DNA of 37,815 nucleotides from assembly GCA_947626285.1 (NCBI GenBank), contig CANQRR010000034.1, positions 1-37,815 of the forward strand. Direction: 5' to 3'. Under the pieces are notes generated by a model. It did not search any database. It worked only from the letters and a program-made list of their open reading frames with translations, and was not told where the DNA came from. Position numbers and translations under genes: made by a program. Of the stretch, positions 1 through 8,572 are shown piece after piece (within the stretch, counting starts at the first letter, position 1; each line of letters starts with the position of its first letter). The DNA is from an uncultured Lachnospiraceae bacterium. Lineage in GTDB: Bacteria > Bacillota > Clostridia > Lachnospirales > Lachnospiraceae.

Positions 1-98
1 AGGTCAGTTCCCTTAAAAATAAAACTTCTTTTAGAATTTTCAAGGTTGTTCCACTGTTCAGTTATCAAGGTTCTGCTCTGTCTTGCGACAGCTTTTAA
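1..98 (-). other. Transcribed leader, probably pre-rRNA
   Basis: No coding sequence fits here. Read on the minus strand it runs from the promoter at 99-127 off the window. It holds the hairpin at 78-91 and the CCTTGATAACTGAACAGTGG-like word at about 50-69, followed by a second related CCTTGAAAA word near 40. Such words are typical of rRNA leaders and spacers in Firmicutes. The sequence to the left of base 1 would settle which gene follows. Confidence 0.5.
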
Positions 99-127
99 AT
101 CCTACCACAGGTTCCTTTGTTTGTCAA
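99..127 (-). promoter_or_regulatory. Strong promoter, probably of an rRNA operon lying beyond the left edge
   Basis: On the minus strand there is a perfect -35 box TTGACA (127-122), a 17-base spacer and a -10 box TAGGAT (104-99). Immediately upstream, 128-158 is almost pure A/T with A-runs, like the UP element of rRNA promoters. Downstream the transcript would carry a small hairpin (78-91, five-base stem with a GCAA loop) and then a CTTGATAACTGAACAGTGG-type stretch (about 50-68), which resembles the sequence seen before 16S or 23S genes in Firmicutes. The promoter is seen directly; that it serves rRNA is inferred, because the gene lies outside the window. Confidence 0.65.
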
Positions 128-159
128 CAGCTTTTTAAAAATTTTTTTAATATTTTTTT

Positions 160-2457
160 CTATAGCTTTTCTACCGTCTTCGGACGGTGACTTTTCGCCT
201 CGTAAAGTTTCTCGTCCGCATGCGAAAGCATCCCGTTGAGCGACAGTGTTTCTTCCCTTGATGACACGAATGTCCCCATAGACACCGTGACATTGTACGG
301 CTTGCTGCTGTGCAGATTATGGTTCTCGAATCTCTCGTTGATCCCATCGATGACGGACTGCGCTTCCTGCGAATCACACTTCAGGATACAGGCAAACTCG
401 TCCCCGCCGATCCTGCCCGCGATCCCTCTTTCACCGATCCCTTCCTTCAGATAGTCGGCGATCAGCTTAATGGAATAGTCTCCTTCTTCATGCCCGTACC
501 GGTCGTTGATGATCTTCAGATGGTTCATATCCGCATAGATCACCATCACATCTTCCTTGTCCTCCCTGCATTTCTCCAGGAAGCGTTCCGCTTCCGTATA
601 GAAACCGCGCCGGTTGAGAATACCGGTCAATCCGTCCGACTTGGACAGCATGTCCAGCATGATGTTGTTCTCGCGCATGATGACAAGGCTCTTTTCAAGC
701 TGACGCTGGATCTTCTCATTCTCATTCAGAAGGCGGATCATCTTGACGGCGGAGCTCATCTGGTTCGCCAGGAATTCGCCGTTGTCAAACACCTTGTCCG
801 TCAGCTCACACAGCAGGACCCCGTAGAAAGTCTCATTGGTGAACAACGGCAGCAGAACCATGGTATAGCGGTCTGTTCCGATCTGATTGTTCCTGTAGAT
901 ATCCGCAAAGCATGTCCTCTGCTCAGTCGCCGGAATCCCGTACGCCTTTCCGTTTTTCAGCACTGCCTTCAGGTTCAGGTGTTCCGGAGCGTAGAACGGA
1001 TCCGACTCGTGCCGTATCACCGGCTCGTCAAAGACATACACATACGCGTTCTGAATATCCAGCCAATCCAGCCGGCGCAGCAATGCCGCGTAGCTCTCGT
1101 CATTTCCCGTCTCAAACTGCATGCTGTCCCGCACGAACAGCTTCGTAGAATAGCTGTCTGATATCTGAAGCTCCAGGGCAGCCATCGATTTCGCGTCCAC
1201 CGCGCTGAGCAGTTTCTCGATCACGGTCTCCACCAGGCCGTACTCTTTCATCTCCTCCGCGCGCTCCGGCCTCGCCGACACAAGCGAATGATAAAGCTGC
1301 GTAAGATCATCGGTCAGCTTTGCCACATCCGCATACTGCAGCGCGTCGCTGGTGCAAAACTCGTCGACCGCCTCCAGAATCTCCGCACGGCGTTCTTCTG
1401 TCAGACTACCGTCGTCGAAGAGCACCGCCGCGGCGTCCATCAGAGACGCAAAGACCTCATATATGATCTCTATGCGCTCCCCGGCCTCCTCGCCGATCAA
1501 ACGGTAAAAAATATCGTTAAAGTACTCATCAACCTGCTCTTCGTCAATCGACTCCGCCTTATTCTCTCCCGCGCTTCGCATCTGTGTCCCGAAGGAATCC
1601 CTTTTGATGAATCTGGTGGGAAGCACCCTGCTGCTCACGCTTTTCCCTGAAAGCATCTCCAGCAGCAGATCCATCGACTGTACGCCCAGATCCCCGGACG
1701 CCGCCCAGATTGAAGACAGGGATGGTTTAGATTTCGCCGCCGGGATCGTATTGTCGTAACCGAATATGTAGATGTCCTCGCCCGGAATGCGGCCCCTGCT
1801 CTTCAGCTCATCGCACAGCCCCAGTGCGGAATCGTCATTTACACAGAAGATTGCTTCCGCGTCGGGATTCTGGTCCAGCAGCTTATCGTAGATCTCTTTC
1901 TCCTGCCTGGACAGACCGCCCTCCACAAAATTCCGCTCCTCAAGAGTGATTCCGTTCTCGGTCAGGACAGAGGTAAACGCTTCTCTCCGCTCTCTTGCGT
2001 CCGTATTGCCCTCCGGCCCGCACAACATGCAGAATTTCCGACAATTCAGCTTGTTGAGCAGATATTCCAGCCCGATCTTAATGCCCTCGTAATTGTCATA
2101 AGAAACATTGATATATCCCTCGATCTTCGATGCGACCAACACGCAAGGCATGTCGTTAAACTGGCTCAGCATTTCCACGATGCGCTCTTTCGTCGTCATG
2201 CAGCCAATGCAGTCCGCCATGACAAGGACCGCGTCCAGATTCTCCTTCGACGCGTAGGACAACATAGTGTTGTACTGGTACTCGTACATGATCTCTTCGT
2301 TCTGGGACAGATCCCGGTCCAGATACTTGCATGAGATCACGACAAGATTCACATTGCGCTTTTTCGCCTCAAACATGACGCCCTTGCTCACGGATTCCGT
2401 AAAAGAATCCATGATGCCGCTGACCAATAATCCGATTGTCCATTTCCCGTTTTTCAT
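160..2457 (-). CDS. GGDEF diguanylate cyclase with a LacI-type periplasmic-binding-like sensor domain
   Basis: A 765-residue protein. Residues 5-285 resemble the substrate-binding fold of LacI-type regulators (IGLLVSGIMDSF start, later GYDNTIPAAKSKP), but there is no DNA-binding helix-turn-helix, signal peptide or membrane segment, so it is probably a cytosolic sensor. A helical middle (300-430) and a GAF-like segment (about 440-590) lead through a short coiled coil to a GGDEF domain (about 605-760) with SDGLTGILNRRGF and an intact GGDEF motif, so synthesis of cyclic-di-GMP from GTP is expected. The RxxD inhibitory site before the motif is absent (GERG in its place). The start has a GGAG site 7 bases upstream. 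It reads straight into the A/T-rich block of the rRNA-type promoter with no clear terminator. The ligand is unknown. Confidence 0.9.
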   Translation of the reverse strand: MKNGKWTIGLLVSGIMDSFTESVSKGVMFEAKKRNVNLVVISCKYLDRDLSQNEEIMYEYQYNTMLSYASKENLDAVLVMADCIGCMTTKERIVEMLSQFNDMPCVLVASKIEGYINVSYDNYEGIKIGLEYLLNKLNCRKFCMLCGPEGNTDARERREAFTSVLTENGITLEERNFVEGGLSRQEKEIYDKLLDQNPDAEAIFCVNDDSALGLCDELKSRGRIPGEDIYIFGYDNTIPAAKSKPSLSSIWAASGDLGVQSMDLLLEMLSGKSVSSRVLPTRFIKRDSFGTQMRSAGENKAESIDEEQVDEYFNDIFYRLIGEEAGERIEIIYEVFASLMDAAAVLFDDGSLTEERRAEILEAVDEFCTSDALQYADVAKLTDDLTQLYHSLVSARPERAEEMKEYGLVETVIEKLLSAVDAKSMAALELQISDSYSTKLFVRDSMQFETGNDESYAALLRRLDWLDIQNAYVYVFDEPVIRHESDPFYAPEHLNLKAVLKNGKAYGIPATEQRTCFADIYRNNQIGTDRYTMVLLPLFTNETFYGVLLCELTDKVFDNGEFLANQMSSAVKMIRLLNENEKIQRQLEKSLVIMRENNIMLDMLSKSDGLTGILNRRGFYTEAERFLEKCREDKEDVMVIYADMNHLKIINDRYGHEEGDYSIKLIADYLKEGIGERGIAGRIGGDEFACILKCDSQEAQSVIDGINERFENHNLHSSKPYNVTVSMGTFVSSREETLSLNGMLSHADEKLYEAKSHRPKTVEKL

Positions 2458-2572
2458 TCTGTTTCTCCTGAACTGTTAGAATTATCCAAATCAATCGTTC
2501 GGGAACCCGCCTCTTCCCTCTCATCCGTCTCGCGGCGCTTACCCCGAAATTCAGGCCGCGCCCGTATCAGGC

Positions 2573-3679
2573 TCAGTCAGTGATAACAGAGACCAGATAG
2601 AACGGTCCCGCCTCGCCCGGATGCGTCTCTTTGATCCGGATCGTGAGCTGATGCCGGCTCCTTCCTTTTTCGTTCATCACTTCGGTGAGCGACAGGCAGT
2701 CGCCCCAGTCCTCATCGAAATTCCCGTCCAGAATGACCGCGTGCGCGGCGTCCCCGTCGATCACTGCCTCCGCGACCGGGCGCGGCTGGTGAATAGAACG
2801 CAGGTACTGCGCCGCGATGTAGGAGCACTCCACCTCCAGTGTAAAGCTGTCCCCCGTTTGCTCCGCCGTCCAGCCGTTCTTGTAGAGATCCAGCAGCGCG
2901 GTCTTCTCGCGCGGATCCACCCGGAATCCCTGCAGCTTCGGGCAGGCGTTTTTGATCTGGTAACGCTTCGCGCCCTCAAAGCGGTTAGCCGTCAGAGCGG
3001 CCGGGTACGCCGGCTCCTCCTCCGCGTTCTCCAGATCCGCATGTATTTTGTCCAGCTGGTACGTGATCATGTACGCCAGCAGCTCGTGTCCCTTGTCGTT
3101 CGGATGCAGGAAATCCTGCGTGATCTCCGCGGCCGGGAGCGCGCCGTCCTTTAACATCGCGAAAATGCTCTCCCGCACGCTCACCGCTGGAATCTGGTAG
3201 CGCGCGGCGATCTCATTGTGCAGCTCCTGCGCGTTCCGCCCGTCGTCGTAGAAGGCGTTGTTCAGGATCAGCACCGCCGTCTTTCCGTTTCCGTACAGCT
3301 GCCGGATCACGCCCTCAAAGGTCTCCTGGAAGATCGGGAGAGCATCGTCGTTCACCGTGAAATCGACCACGACAAAATCCGGCTGGTAGCACATCATATC
3401 CTCCCAGGCCCGCGCCGCGCCAAACAGGGACGTCGTCCCGCCGATCCCCGCATTGATATAGGAAAAGCGGCTCTGCGGAAAGGTCTCCTCCCACCAATGG
3501 TACACGCGCGCCGCGTAGCAATTCTCCGGCACAGAAGCTACGCTCCCCTGCGTGATGGAGCCTCCCAGAAATCCGATATGTAAATCCTCTCCTGCCGCCG
3601 CTCTCTTCATCAGTTTCTTCATCCGCGACCAGTTGCCCCGCACGACAAGCGCCGCCTGTGCTGCCATTTCCCTCTCCAT
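2573..3679 (-). CDS. SGNH/GDSL-family hydrolase
   Basis: A 368-residue serine esterase-type protein. The SGNH blocks are visible: GFLGGSITQG with the nucleophile Ser41, NAGIGG around 77-81, VVDFTVND with Asn110, and DFLHP giving the catalytic Asp189 and His192. A C-terminal beta-rich region (about 230-368) follows. There is no signal peptide, so it probably acts in the cytosol, perhaps on acyl or acetyl groups of sugars; the substrate cannot be read from the sequence. I chose the ATG at 3679 because GGAGG lies 5 bases upstream; an in-frame TTG at 3718 would add 13 residues but has no comparable site. It has its own promoter at 3747-3775. Confidence 0.88.
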   Translation of the reverse strand: MEREMAAQAALVVRGNWSRMKKLMKRAAAGEDLHIGFLGGSITQGSVASVPENCYAARVYHWWEETFPQSRFSYINAGIGGTTSLFGAARAWEDMMCYQPDFVVVDFTVNDDALPIFQETFEGVIRQLYGNGKTAVLILNNAFYDDGRNAQELHNEIAARYQIPAVSVRESIFAMLKDGALPAAEITQDFLHPNDKGHELLAYMITYQLDKIHADLENAEEEPAYPAALTANRFEGAKRYQIKNACPKLQGFRVDPREKTALLDLYKNGWTAEQTGDSFTLEVECSYIAAQYLRSIHQPRPVAEAVIDGDAAHAVILDGNFDEDWGDCLSLTEVMNEKGRSRHQLTIRIKETHPGEAGPFYLVSVITD

Positions 3680-3746
3680 AATATCCTCCGTCAACAAAAA
3701 CTGCCTGTTCGATGTCAATGATAACTAAACTGTAAAGCTGAATTCA

Positions 3747-3775
3747 ATTATACAACCGGTTTTCAAGGCTTGCAA
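3747..3775 (-). promoter_or_regulatory. Promoter of the SGNH hydrolase gene
   Basis: On the minus strand: -35 TTGCAA (3775-3770), 17-base spacer, perfect -10 TATAAT (3752-3747). Transcription would start near 3740, giving a leader of about 60 bases before the ATG at 3679. Confidence 0.7.
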
Positions 3776-3891
3776 GAGGCTATTTCAATCGAACTATTAT
3801 TCCCGAAATTTTTTCATGCTGTTTCTTTTTAAGGATTATTTTGGAAAAAGTGGGCAGTATAAAAAATGACAAGGAAATGCAGAAAATCTGG

Positions 3892-3920
3892 TTGACAGAT
3901 TTACCCGGAAATGATAACAT
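3892..3920 (+). promoter_or_regulatory. Promoter of the tRNA-Ser pair
   Basis: Perfect -35 TTGACA at 3892-3897, a 17-base spacer and a -10 TAACAT at 3915-3920, about 40 bases before the first tRNA. It is the only good plus-strand promoter near these genes. Confidence 0.75.
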
Positions 3921-3960
3921 AATTTTTGCGTCGATTGAAGACGTAACTCGGGAAAGGCAT

Positions 3961-4046
3961 GGAGAGATATCGAAGTGGTCATAACGAGGCGGTCTTGAAA
4001 ACCGTTTGTCCGAAAGGGCGCGTGGGTTCGAATCCCACTCTCTCCG
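3961..4046 (+). tRNA. tRNA-Ser (anticodon UGA)
   Basis: A class II tRNA with acceptor stem GGAGAGA pairing TCTCTCC (3961-3967 with 4039-4045), discriminator G at 4046, anticodon loop CTTGAAA giving UGA, a long variable arm, and T arm GTGGG-TTCGAAT-CCCAC. It reads UCA and other UCN codons. No CCA is encoded, so the 3' end must be made by RNase Z and CCA-adding enzyme. Confidence 0.95.
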
Positions 4047-4116
4047 CTGTCGGATCTGCAGTGGGAGTGGCCTTTGAGATTCGACAAATTAAATATCTGA
4101 AGTGATTCAGGCGAAT

Positions 4117-4205
4117 GGAGAAGTACCCAAGCGGCTGAAGGGGCTCCCCTGGAAAGGGAGTAGGTCGTTAGTAGCGGCGCGTGGGTTCAAATCCCACCTT
4201 CTCCG
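4117..4205 (+). tRNA. tRNA-Ser (anticodon GGA)
   Basis: A class II tRNA with acceptor GGAGAAG pairing CTTCTCC (4117-4123 with 4198-4204), discriminator G at 4205, anticodon stem CTCCC/GGGAG around loop CTGGAAA (anticodon GGA), a long variable arm and T arm GTGGG-TTCAAAT-CCCAC. It reads UCC and UCU. It is co-transcribed with the upstream tRNA-Ser after a 70-base spacer and also lacks an encoded CCA. Confidence 0.95.
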
Positions 4206-4210
4206 GTCAG

Positions 4211-4254
4211 AAAACACTCAAGCATCCAATTTATAAGATGTTTGAGTGTTTTTT
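4211..4254 (+). terminator. Terminator of the tRNA-Ser operon, overlapping the end of ispD
   Basis: The arms AACACTCAAGCATC and GATGTTTGAGTGTT pair over 14 positions with one G-T pair and are followed by a T-run (4249-4254). An A-run on the other side lets it act in both directions, so it can also end the ispD operon that converges from the right, whose stop codon touches it. Confidence 0.85.
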
Positions 4255-4960
4255 ATCGTCCGTCCTCCGCCGCAAACAATTCCGCCAGGCAAAGATCCTC
4301 TGGGGTCGTAATCTTGATGTTGCGGTAGTCGCCCGGCACCAGACGGACCTTCACGTCCGTCATCGCCTCGACCACCATCGCGTCGTCCGTCACCGCCAGC
4401 TTCTCTCCTTTCTCCAACGCCTTCATCAGGCTTTCGTACGCCCGGCGGATCAGCTCCCCCGCGAACACCTGCGGCGTCTGGATCTGCCAGAGTCGGGAAC
4501 GGTCCGGCGTACTGGCACAGAAGCCGTGCTCGTCGCTTATCTTGATCGTGTCCTTGACCGGCATCCCGATCACGCAGGCACGGTCAACACTCACGGCGTC
4601 CCTGGCGCGTTTCAGGATCTCCTGCGTGACAAACGGGCGCGCCCCGTCGTGAATGTAGATAAAATCGCAGTCCCCGGCCGCCCGTATCCCCCGGTAGACG
4701 GAGTGATAGCGCTCTCTCCCTCCGGCAACGACCTGCTTCACCTTCCGAAATCCATACTTCTCCACGATCTCCGTCCGGCAGTAATCGATCTCATCCGCGC
4801 CGCTCACCAGAACGATCTCGTCGATGAACGGGCAACGCTCAAATTCCGTGAGTGAATACCAGATCACCGGTTTCCCTTTTATAAGAAGGTACTGCTTCGC
4901 GACATCGCTGTGCATCCTGCTGCCGCGCCCGGCCGCCAGCACGATCGCTATGCTCTTCAT
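4253..4960 (-). CDS. ispD: 2-C-methyl-D-erythritol 4-phosphate cytidylyltransferase
   Basis: The 235-residue product joins CTP and MEP to give CDP-ME in the non-mevalonate isoprenoid pathway. Family landmarks are the nucleotide-binding loop IVLAAGRGSRM (residues 6-16), IHDGARPFV in the centre, TDDAMVVE, and the C-terminal GDYRNIKITTPEDL. The length is normal for the family. Only 2 bases separate its ATG from the tsaD stop, and its ribosome site (GGGAG) lies within the last tsaD codons, so the two are translationally coupled. It is the last gene of the tsaE-tsaB-rimI-rnz-tsaD series. Confidence 0.96.
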   Translation of the reverse strand: MKSIAIVLAAGRGSRMHSDVAKQYLLIKGKPVIWYSLTEFERCPFIDEIVLVSGADEIDYCRTEIVEKYGFRKVKQVVAGGRERYHSVYRGIRAAGDCDFIYIHDGARPFVTQEILKRARDAVSVDRACVIGMPVKDTIKISDEHGFCASTPDRSRLWQIQTPQVFAGELIRRAYESLMKALEKGEKLAVTDDAMVVEAMTDVKVRLVPGDYRNIKITTPEDLCLAELFAAEDGR

Positions 4961-4962
4961 TT

Positions 4963-5988
4963 CTATCGCTCCCCCAGCTTCAGATTCGGCACCGCGTTCA
5001 GATCCAGCCCGTGCCGGACGCCTTTGACGTACTCATAGTACGCCGCCGCCCCAATCATCGCCGCGTTATCTGTGCAGAGGATCGGCGATGGGCGATAAAA
5101 GCGAACGCCGTTCTGTGCGCAGGCCTGCTCCATCGCGGCCCGCAGCGCCCCGTTGGACGCCACGCCCCCGGCAATCGCCAGCTTGTCAAGCCCGGATTCT
5201 CTGACCGCCATCATCGCGTGCTCCACCAATACATCCGTGACCGACTTCTGAAACGACGCGGCCACGTCCGCCTCCACGATCGGTTCCCCCTTCATCTGAC
5301 AGCCGTTCAGATAATTCAACACCGCCGACTTCAGCCCGCTGAAGCTGAAGTCATAGGGGGAACCTTCAATTTTTCCCCGCGGGAATGCGATCGCGTCCGG
5401 ATCGCCTTCCTTTGCCAGCCGGTCGATCTTCGGACCGCCCGGATAACCAAGCCCGATCGCGCGCGCCACCTTGTCAAACGCCTCCCCGGCCGCATCGTCC
5501 CTCGTGCGTCCCAGGATCTCATATTCTCCGTAATCCTTCACCCGCACAAGATGCGTATGGCCGCCGGAGACCACCAGACAGATAAACGGCGGCTCCAGAT
5601 CCTTATTTTCAATATAGTTTGCTGAGATGTGCCCCTCGATGTGGTGCACGCCCACAAGCGGCAGGTTCTTCGCGTAGCTGATCGCCTTCGCCTCCGCCAC
5701 GCCCACAAGCAGCGCGCCCACAAGCCCCGGTCCGTAGGTCACGGCGACCGCGTCCAGCTCGTCCAGCGTGACGCCCGATACGGCAAGCGCCTCCTCGATC
5801 ACCTGGTTGATCTTCTCGATGTGCTTGCGCGACGCGATCTCCGGCACGACGCCGCCGTACAGTTTATGCAGTTCGATCTGGGATGAGATCACATTCGACA
5901 GCACCTCCCTGCCGTTCTTCACGACAGCCGCCGCCGTCTCGTCGCAGGAGCTCTCGATCGCCAGAATCAATATATCTTTTTTACTCAT
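4963..5988 (-). CDS. tsaD: tRNA N6-adenosine threonylcarbamoyltransferase TsaD
   Basis: A 341-residue ASKHA-fold enzyme that transfers the threonylcarbamoyl group to A37 of ANN-decoding tRNAs, working with TsaB and TsaE, which are both encoded nearby. Seen: the N-terminal [15 protein letters not shown], metal-binding histidines in [33 protein letters not shown], and [14 protein letters not shown] near the end. I chose the ATG at 5988 (MSKKDIL) because GGAGGA sits 5 bases upstream and the family starts here; an in-frame ATG at 6054 would add 22 unconserved residues. Confidence 0.97.
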   Translation of the reverse strand: MSKKDILILAIESSCDETAAAVVKNGREVLSNVISSQIELHKLYGGVVPEIASRKHIEKINQVIEEALAVSGVTLDELDAVAVTYGPGLVGALLVGVAEAKAISYAKNLPLVGVHHIEGHISANYIENKDLEPPFICLVVSGGHTHLVRVKDYGEYEILGRTRDDAAGEAFDKVARAIGLGYPGGPKIDRLAKEGDPDAIAFPRGKIEGSPYDFSFSGLKSAVLNYLNGCQMKGEPIVEADVAASFQKSVTDVLVEHAMMAVRESGLDKLAIAGGVASNGALRAAMEQACAQNGVRFYRPSPILCTDNAAMIGAAAYYEYVKGVRHGLDLNAVPNLKLGER

Positions 5989-6075
5989 CCATTCCTCCAC
6001 CATCTCAAAGCTGTCATCCTGTCCGTCGTCAACGCACGGAACTCTCCCGTACATGCGCAGAGCAGCGCAATCCGT

Positions 6076-6987
6076 TCAGTCTTCCTCGAAATCCAGCTCG
6101 ACCGACTTTCCGTCCTTGCCCGGATAGGACTCCGGGAAAATTTTGCGCACGCCGTCCATGTAGTCCTCCGCCTTCACAAGAGACGGGCTGTAATGCGTCA
6201 GCCACATCTGCGCGGGGTTCGCGCGCTTCGCAAGGCGCGCCGCCTCCTCAAACGTCATATGCTTGTACTCGACCGCCTTCTGCGCCTTTTCCGCCTCGCC
6301 GTACATGCCCTCGCAGATGAACAGGTCGGCCCCTGCCGCGTGCTCCGCGATGCTCTCCGTCGGCCTGCTGTCCGTAGCGTACGCGACCTTGATCCCTTTC
6401 CGGGCGGGGCCAAGCACATCCTCCGGGCGATAAACTCTTCCGTCCTCCTCGATCACTTCGCCCTTCTGCAGACGGCTCCAGAACTTCATCGGAATGTCGG
6501 CCTCCCGCGCCCGCTCCACGTCGAATCTGCCCGCGCGGTCAATCTCCAGCGTATAGCCGTAGCAGAGCACGTTGTGGTTCACGCGGAACGCCGTGATCCG
6601 GTAACCGTTCTCCTCAAAAGTCTGTTCCGTCCCCTGAATTTCCTTGAACACGATGGGAAACGGCAGCTCCGGCGCGATCACGCGCAGCGCGTTCACGACG
6701 CGCTCCAGCCCTTTCGGACCGATCAGGGTGAGCGGTTCGGTGCGCTCCGCGTTGCCCATCGTGAGCAGCAGTCCCGGAAGCCCGCTGATGTGATCCCCAT
6801 GATAGTGTGTAAAGCAGACCGTGTCGATTGGCTTGAAGCTCCAGCCCTTTTTCTTGATGGCGACCTGCGTCCCTTCCCCGCAGTCGATCAGCAGGTTGCT
6901 CCCGTTATAGCGCGTCATCAGAGAAGTCAGATGACGGTATGGCAGCGGCATCATCCCGCCGCAGCCCAAAAGACATACGTCCAACAT
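6076..6987 (-). CDS. rnz: Ribonuclease Z
   Basis: The 303-residue metallo-beta-lactamase-fold endonuclease cuts the 3' trailer of tRNA precursors that lack an encoded CCA. The metal-binding motif THYHGDHISGL gives His61, His63, Asp65 and His66; the IDCGEGTQVAI strand, the later YATDSR and the terminal WLTHYSPS supply the other family features. The ATG has GAGGA 6 bases upstream. It sits between rimI and tsaD, 88 bases before the tsaD start. Both tRNA-Ser genes in this window lack CCA and are the kind of substrate it uses. Confidence 0.96.
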   Translation of the reverse strand: MLDVCLLGCGGMMPLPYRHLTSLMTRYNGSNLLIDCGEGTQVAIKKKGWSFKPIDTVCFTHYHGDHISGLPGLLLTMGNAERTEPLTLIGPKGLERVVNALRVIAPELPFPIVFKEIQGTEQTFEENGYRITAFRVNHNVLCYGYTLEIDRAGRFDVERAREADIPMKFWSRLQKGEVIEEDGRVYRPEDVLGPARKGIKVAYATDSRPTESIAEHAAGADLFICEGMYGEAEKAQKAVEYKHMTFEEAARLAKRANPAQMWLTHYSPSLVKAEDYMDGVRKIFPESYPGKDGKSVELDFEED

Positions 6988-7067
6988 ATTTATTCCTCTT
7001 TCTTATATCTGGCTCTCAGATCCGCGGACAGCGCTTTATTCTTTGCCCGCGAACTGTCTTTCTTTCA

Positions 7068-7664
7068 TTAAGTCGTCCACATGATCACGGCCGACTCCGT
7101 CGGCTTTTCATAGAAGTCCTTCCGGATGCCGACAGAGGCAAAGCCCAGCTTCTCGTACAAGTGGATTGCCGCGGCGTTGCTCTGCCGCACCTCCAGCGTA
7201 TAGCGCAGAATGCCTCTCTGCCTCCCGCGCGCCATGAGCTCCTGCAGCATCCGCCGCCCTACTCCCCTATTCCGAAGTTCCGAAGCGACCGCGACGTTCA
7301 TGACGTCCGCCTCATCAAGGGACTGAAGGAAACCGCAGTATCCGATCAGCCTGCCATCCTGCCGGACCGTGAGGTACAGGGCGTCCGGCGACTGAAGCGA
7401 ACTCAGGAATCCCGCCTCGCTCCAGGGCGCGGAGAAGACCTGCCGCTCCAGCGTGGCGACCTCCGGGATCTCCTCAGGCGTCATCTCCGCGATCAAAAGA
7501 TCTGCTTCACAGTTTCCCTGCAGATCTGCGTTATCCTTCTCCGGAATATTATTTTTTCCCTTCTCGTTCATACCGCAGCTGCGCTCTCCATCGTCCCGAA
7601 CCAACACGTTTTTTCGTAATCTTACCCGTTTATCAGTTCTTAAAACAGTTTCATTCCGGCTCAC
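7068..7664 (-). CDS. rimI: Ribosomal-protein-alanine N-acetyltransferase RimI
   Basis: A GNAT acetyltransferase expected to acetylate the N-terminal alanine of ribosomal protein S18 using acetyl-CoA. The family core begins at MTPEEIPEVATLERQVFSAPW (about residue 61); RNRGVGRRMLQELM is the acetyl-CoA loop and LEVRQSNAAAIHLYEKLGF is the C-terminal hallmark. From the GTG at 7664 the protein is 198 residues, about 50 longer than usual; the start overlaps the tsaB stop as GTGA, which suggests coupling. An internal ATG at 7571 would give 167 residues. Neither has a strong ribosome site, so the start is uncertain. Confidence 0.9.
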   Translation of the reverse strand: MSRNETVLRTDKRVRLRKNVLVRDDGERSCGMNEKGKNNIPEKDNADLQGNCEADLLIAEMTPEEIPEVATLERQVFSAPWSEAGFLSSLQSPDALYLTVRQDGRLIGYCGFLQSLDEADVMNVAVASELRNRGVGRRMLQELMARGRQRGILRYTLEVRQSNAAAIHLYEKLGFASVGIRKDFYEKPTESAVIMWTT

Positions 7665-8383
7665 ACATCCGCGCTCTGTTCCCGCCGCAGCGCCTCCGCG
7701 CGTTCGCGCTCCGCCTGTGAGGGGCGCAGATAATCCGGGGCATGCTCCGCCGCCGTCTCAATCCTTCCCTCTCTCACACACTGCATCGCAAGCACCGCCA
7801 CCGCGGACGCCCGCTGCCGGTTCACATGCGCCGGAGCAAAGCGGTACGGAACCCTCATGATCCGCTCCAACTCTTCCCGGTAGGCCGGCACGCCGTCTCC
7901 CAGAAACACGACCGGACCTCCCAGCACGTTCAGCTTCTCCGCAATCTCCGCCACCGCGATCGGCTTCTGCTCCTCAAGCACACAGAATTTTCCGTTCTCA
8001 AAGCGGTAGATCCCGGTATAGACCTGGCGCCTGCGCGCGTCCATCATCGGGCAGATGTAGTCCGAACAGCCGTAGAGATTGTAGGCCAGCGCGTCCACCG
8101 TCGGCACGTGCACAAGCGGCTTGTCCAATGCCAGTCCCAGGCCCTTGGCCGTCGCGGAGCCGATGCGCAGCCCCGTAAAGGAACCCGGACCACCCGCCAC
8201 CGCGATCGCATCCACCGTGTTCAGATCCAGCTCGATCATCCGCGCCGCCTCCGAAAGCATCGGCAACAGCGTCTGCGAATGTGTCTTCTTATAATCCACC
8301 GTATATTCCGCCAGCAGAACGTCGTCCTCCGCGATCGCCACGGAGGCCACCAGCCCTGAGCTGTCTAACGCCAGAATTTTCAT
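7661..8383 (-). CDS. tsaB: tRNA threonylcarbamoyladenosine biosynthesis protein TsaB
   Basis: A 240-residue ASKHA-fold partner of TsaD. Seen: MKILALDSSGLVASVAI, then AGGPGSFTGLRIGSATAKGL (about 63-82), the strongest TsaB signature, and PMMDARRRQVYTGIY. It is thought to have no catalysis of its own but to form the TsaD-TsaB-TsaE complex. The start has GGAG 10 bases upstream. It overlaps rimI by 4 bases; tsaE lies upstream across a 189-base gap in which I see no gene. Confidence 0.96.
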   Translation of the reverse strand: MKILALDSSGLVASVAIAEDDVLLAEYTVDYKKTHSQTLLPMLSEAARMIELDLNTVDAIAVAGGPGSFTGLRIGSATAKGLGLALDKPLVHVPTVDALAYNLYGCSDYICPMMDARRRQVYTGIYRFENGKFCVLEEQKPIAVAEIAEKLNVLGGPVVFLGDGVPAYREELERIMRVPYRFAPAHVNRQRASAVAVLAMQCVREGRIETAAEHAPDYLRPSQAERERAEALRREQSADV

Positions 8384-8572
8384 ACTCTGCTCACTCCACT
8401 TCCCGTCTCATATCCAGGGTCTCTTTTCTCTCACTTCTGCTTCTTGACTGATTGCGCATTTTCCGGTACCGCCTGTCTGCCAATGGCCTGTCAGACGATT
8501 CACTCTCTCATCAAAGTCCTTCTGCCCGGTCTCGCCAGCCTTGCGACGAATCTCAGAAAATTCGATATTTCA

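Noticed and set aside
3836-4087. Minus-strand 83-codon reading frame across the tRNA-Ser region
   Set aside because: It runs antisense through the tRNA (SGESGIRTHAPF is a known tRNA-Ser artefact) and has no ribosome site; the tRNA explains the DNA.
8384-8572. Small gene in the tsaE-tsaB gap
   Set aside because: No frame with a plausible ribosome site or recognisable protein was seen in the 189 bases.
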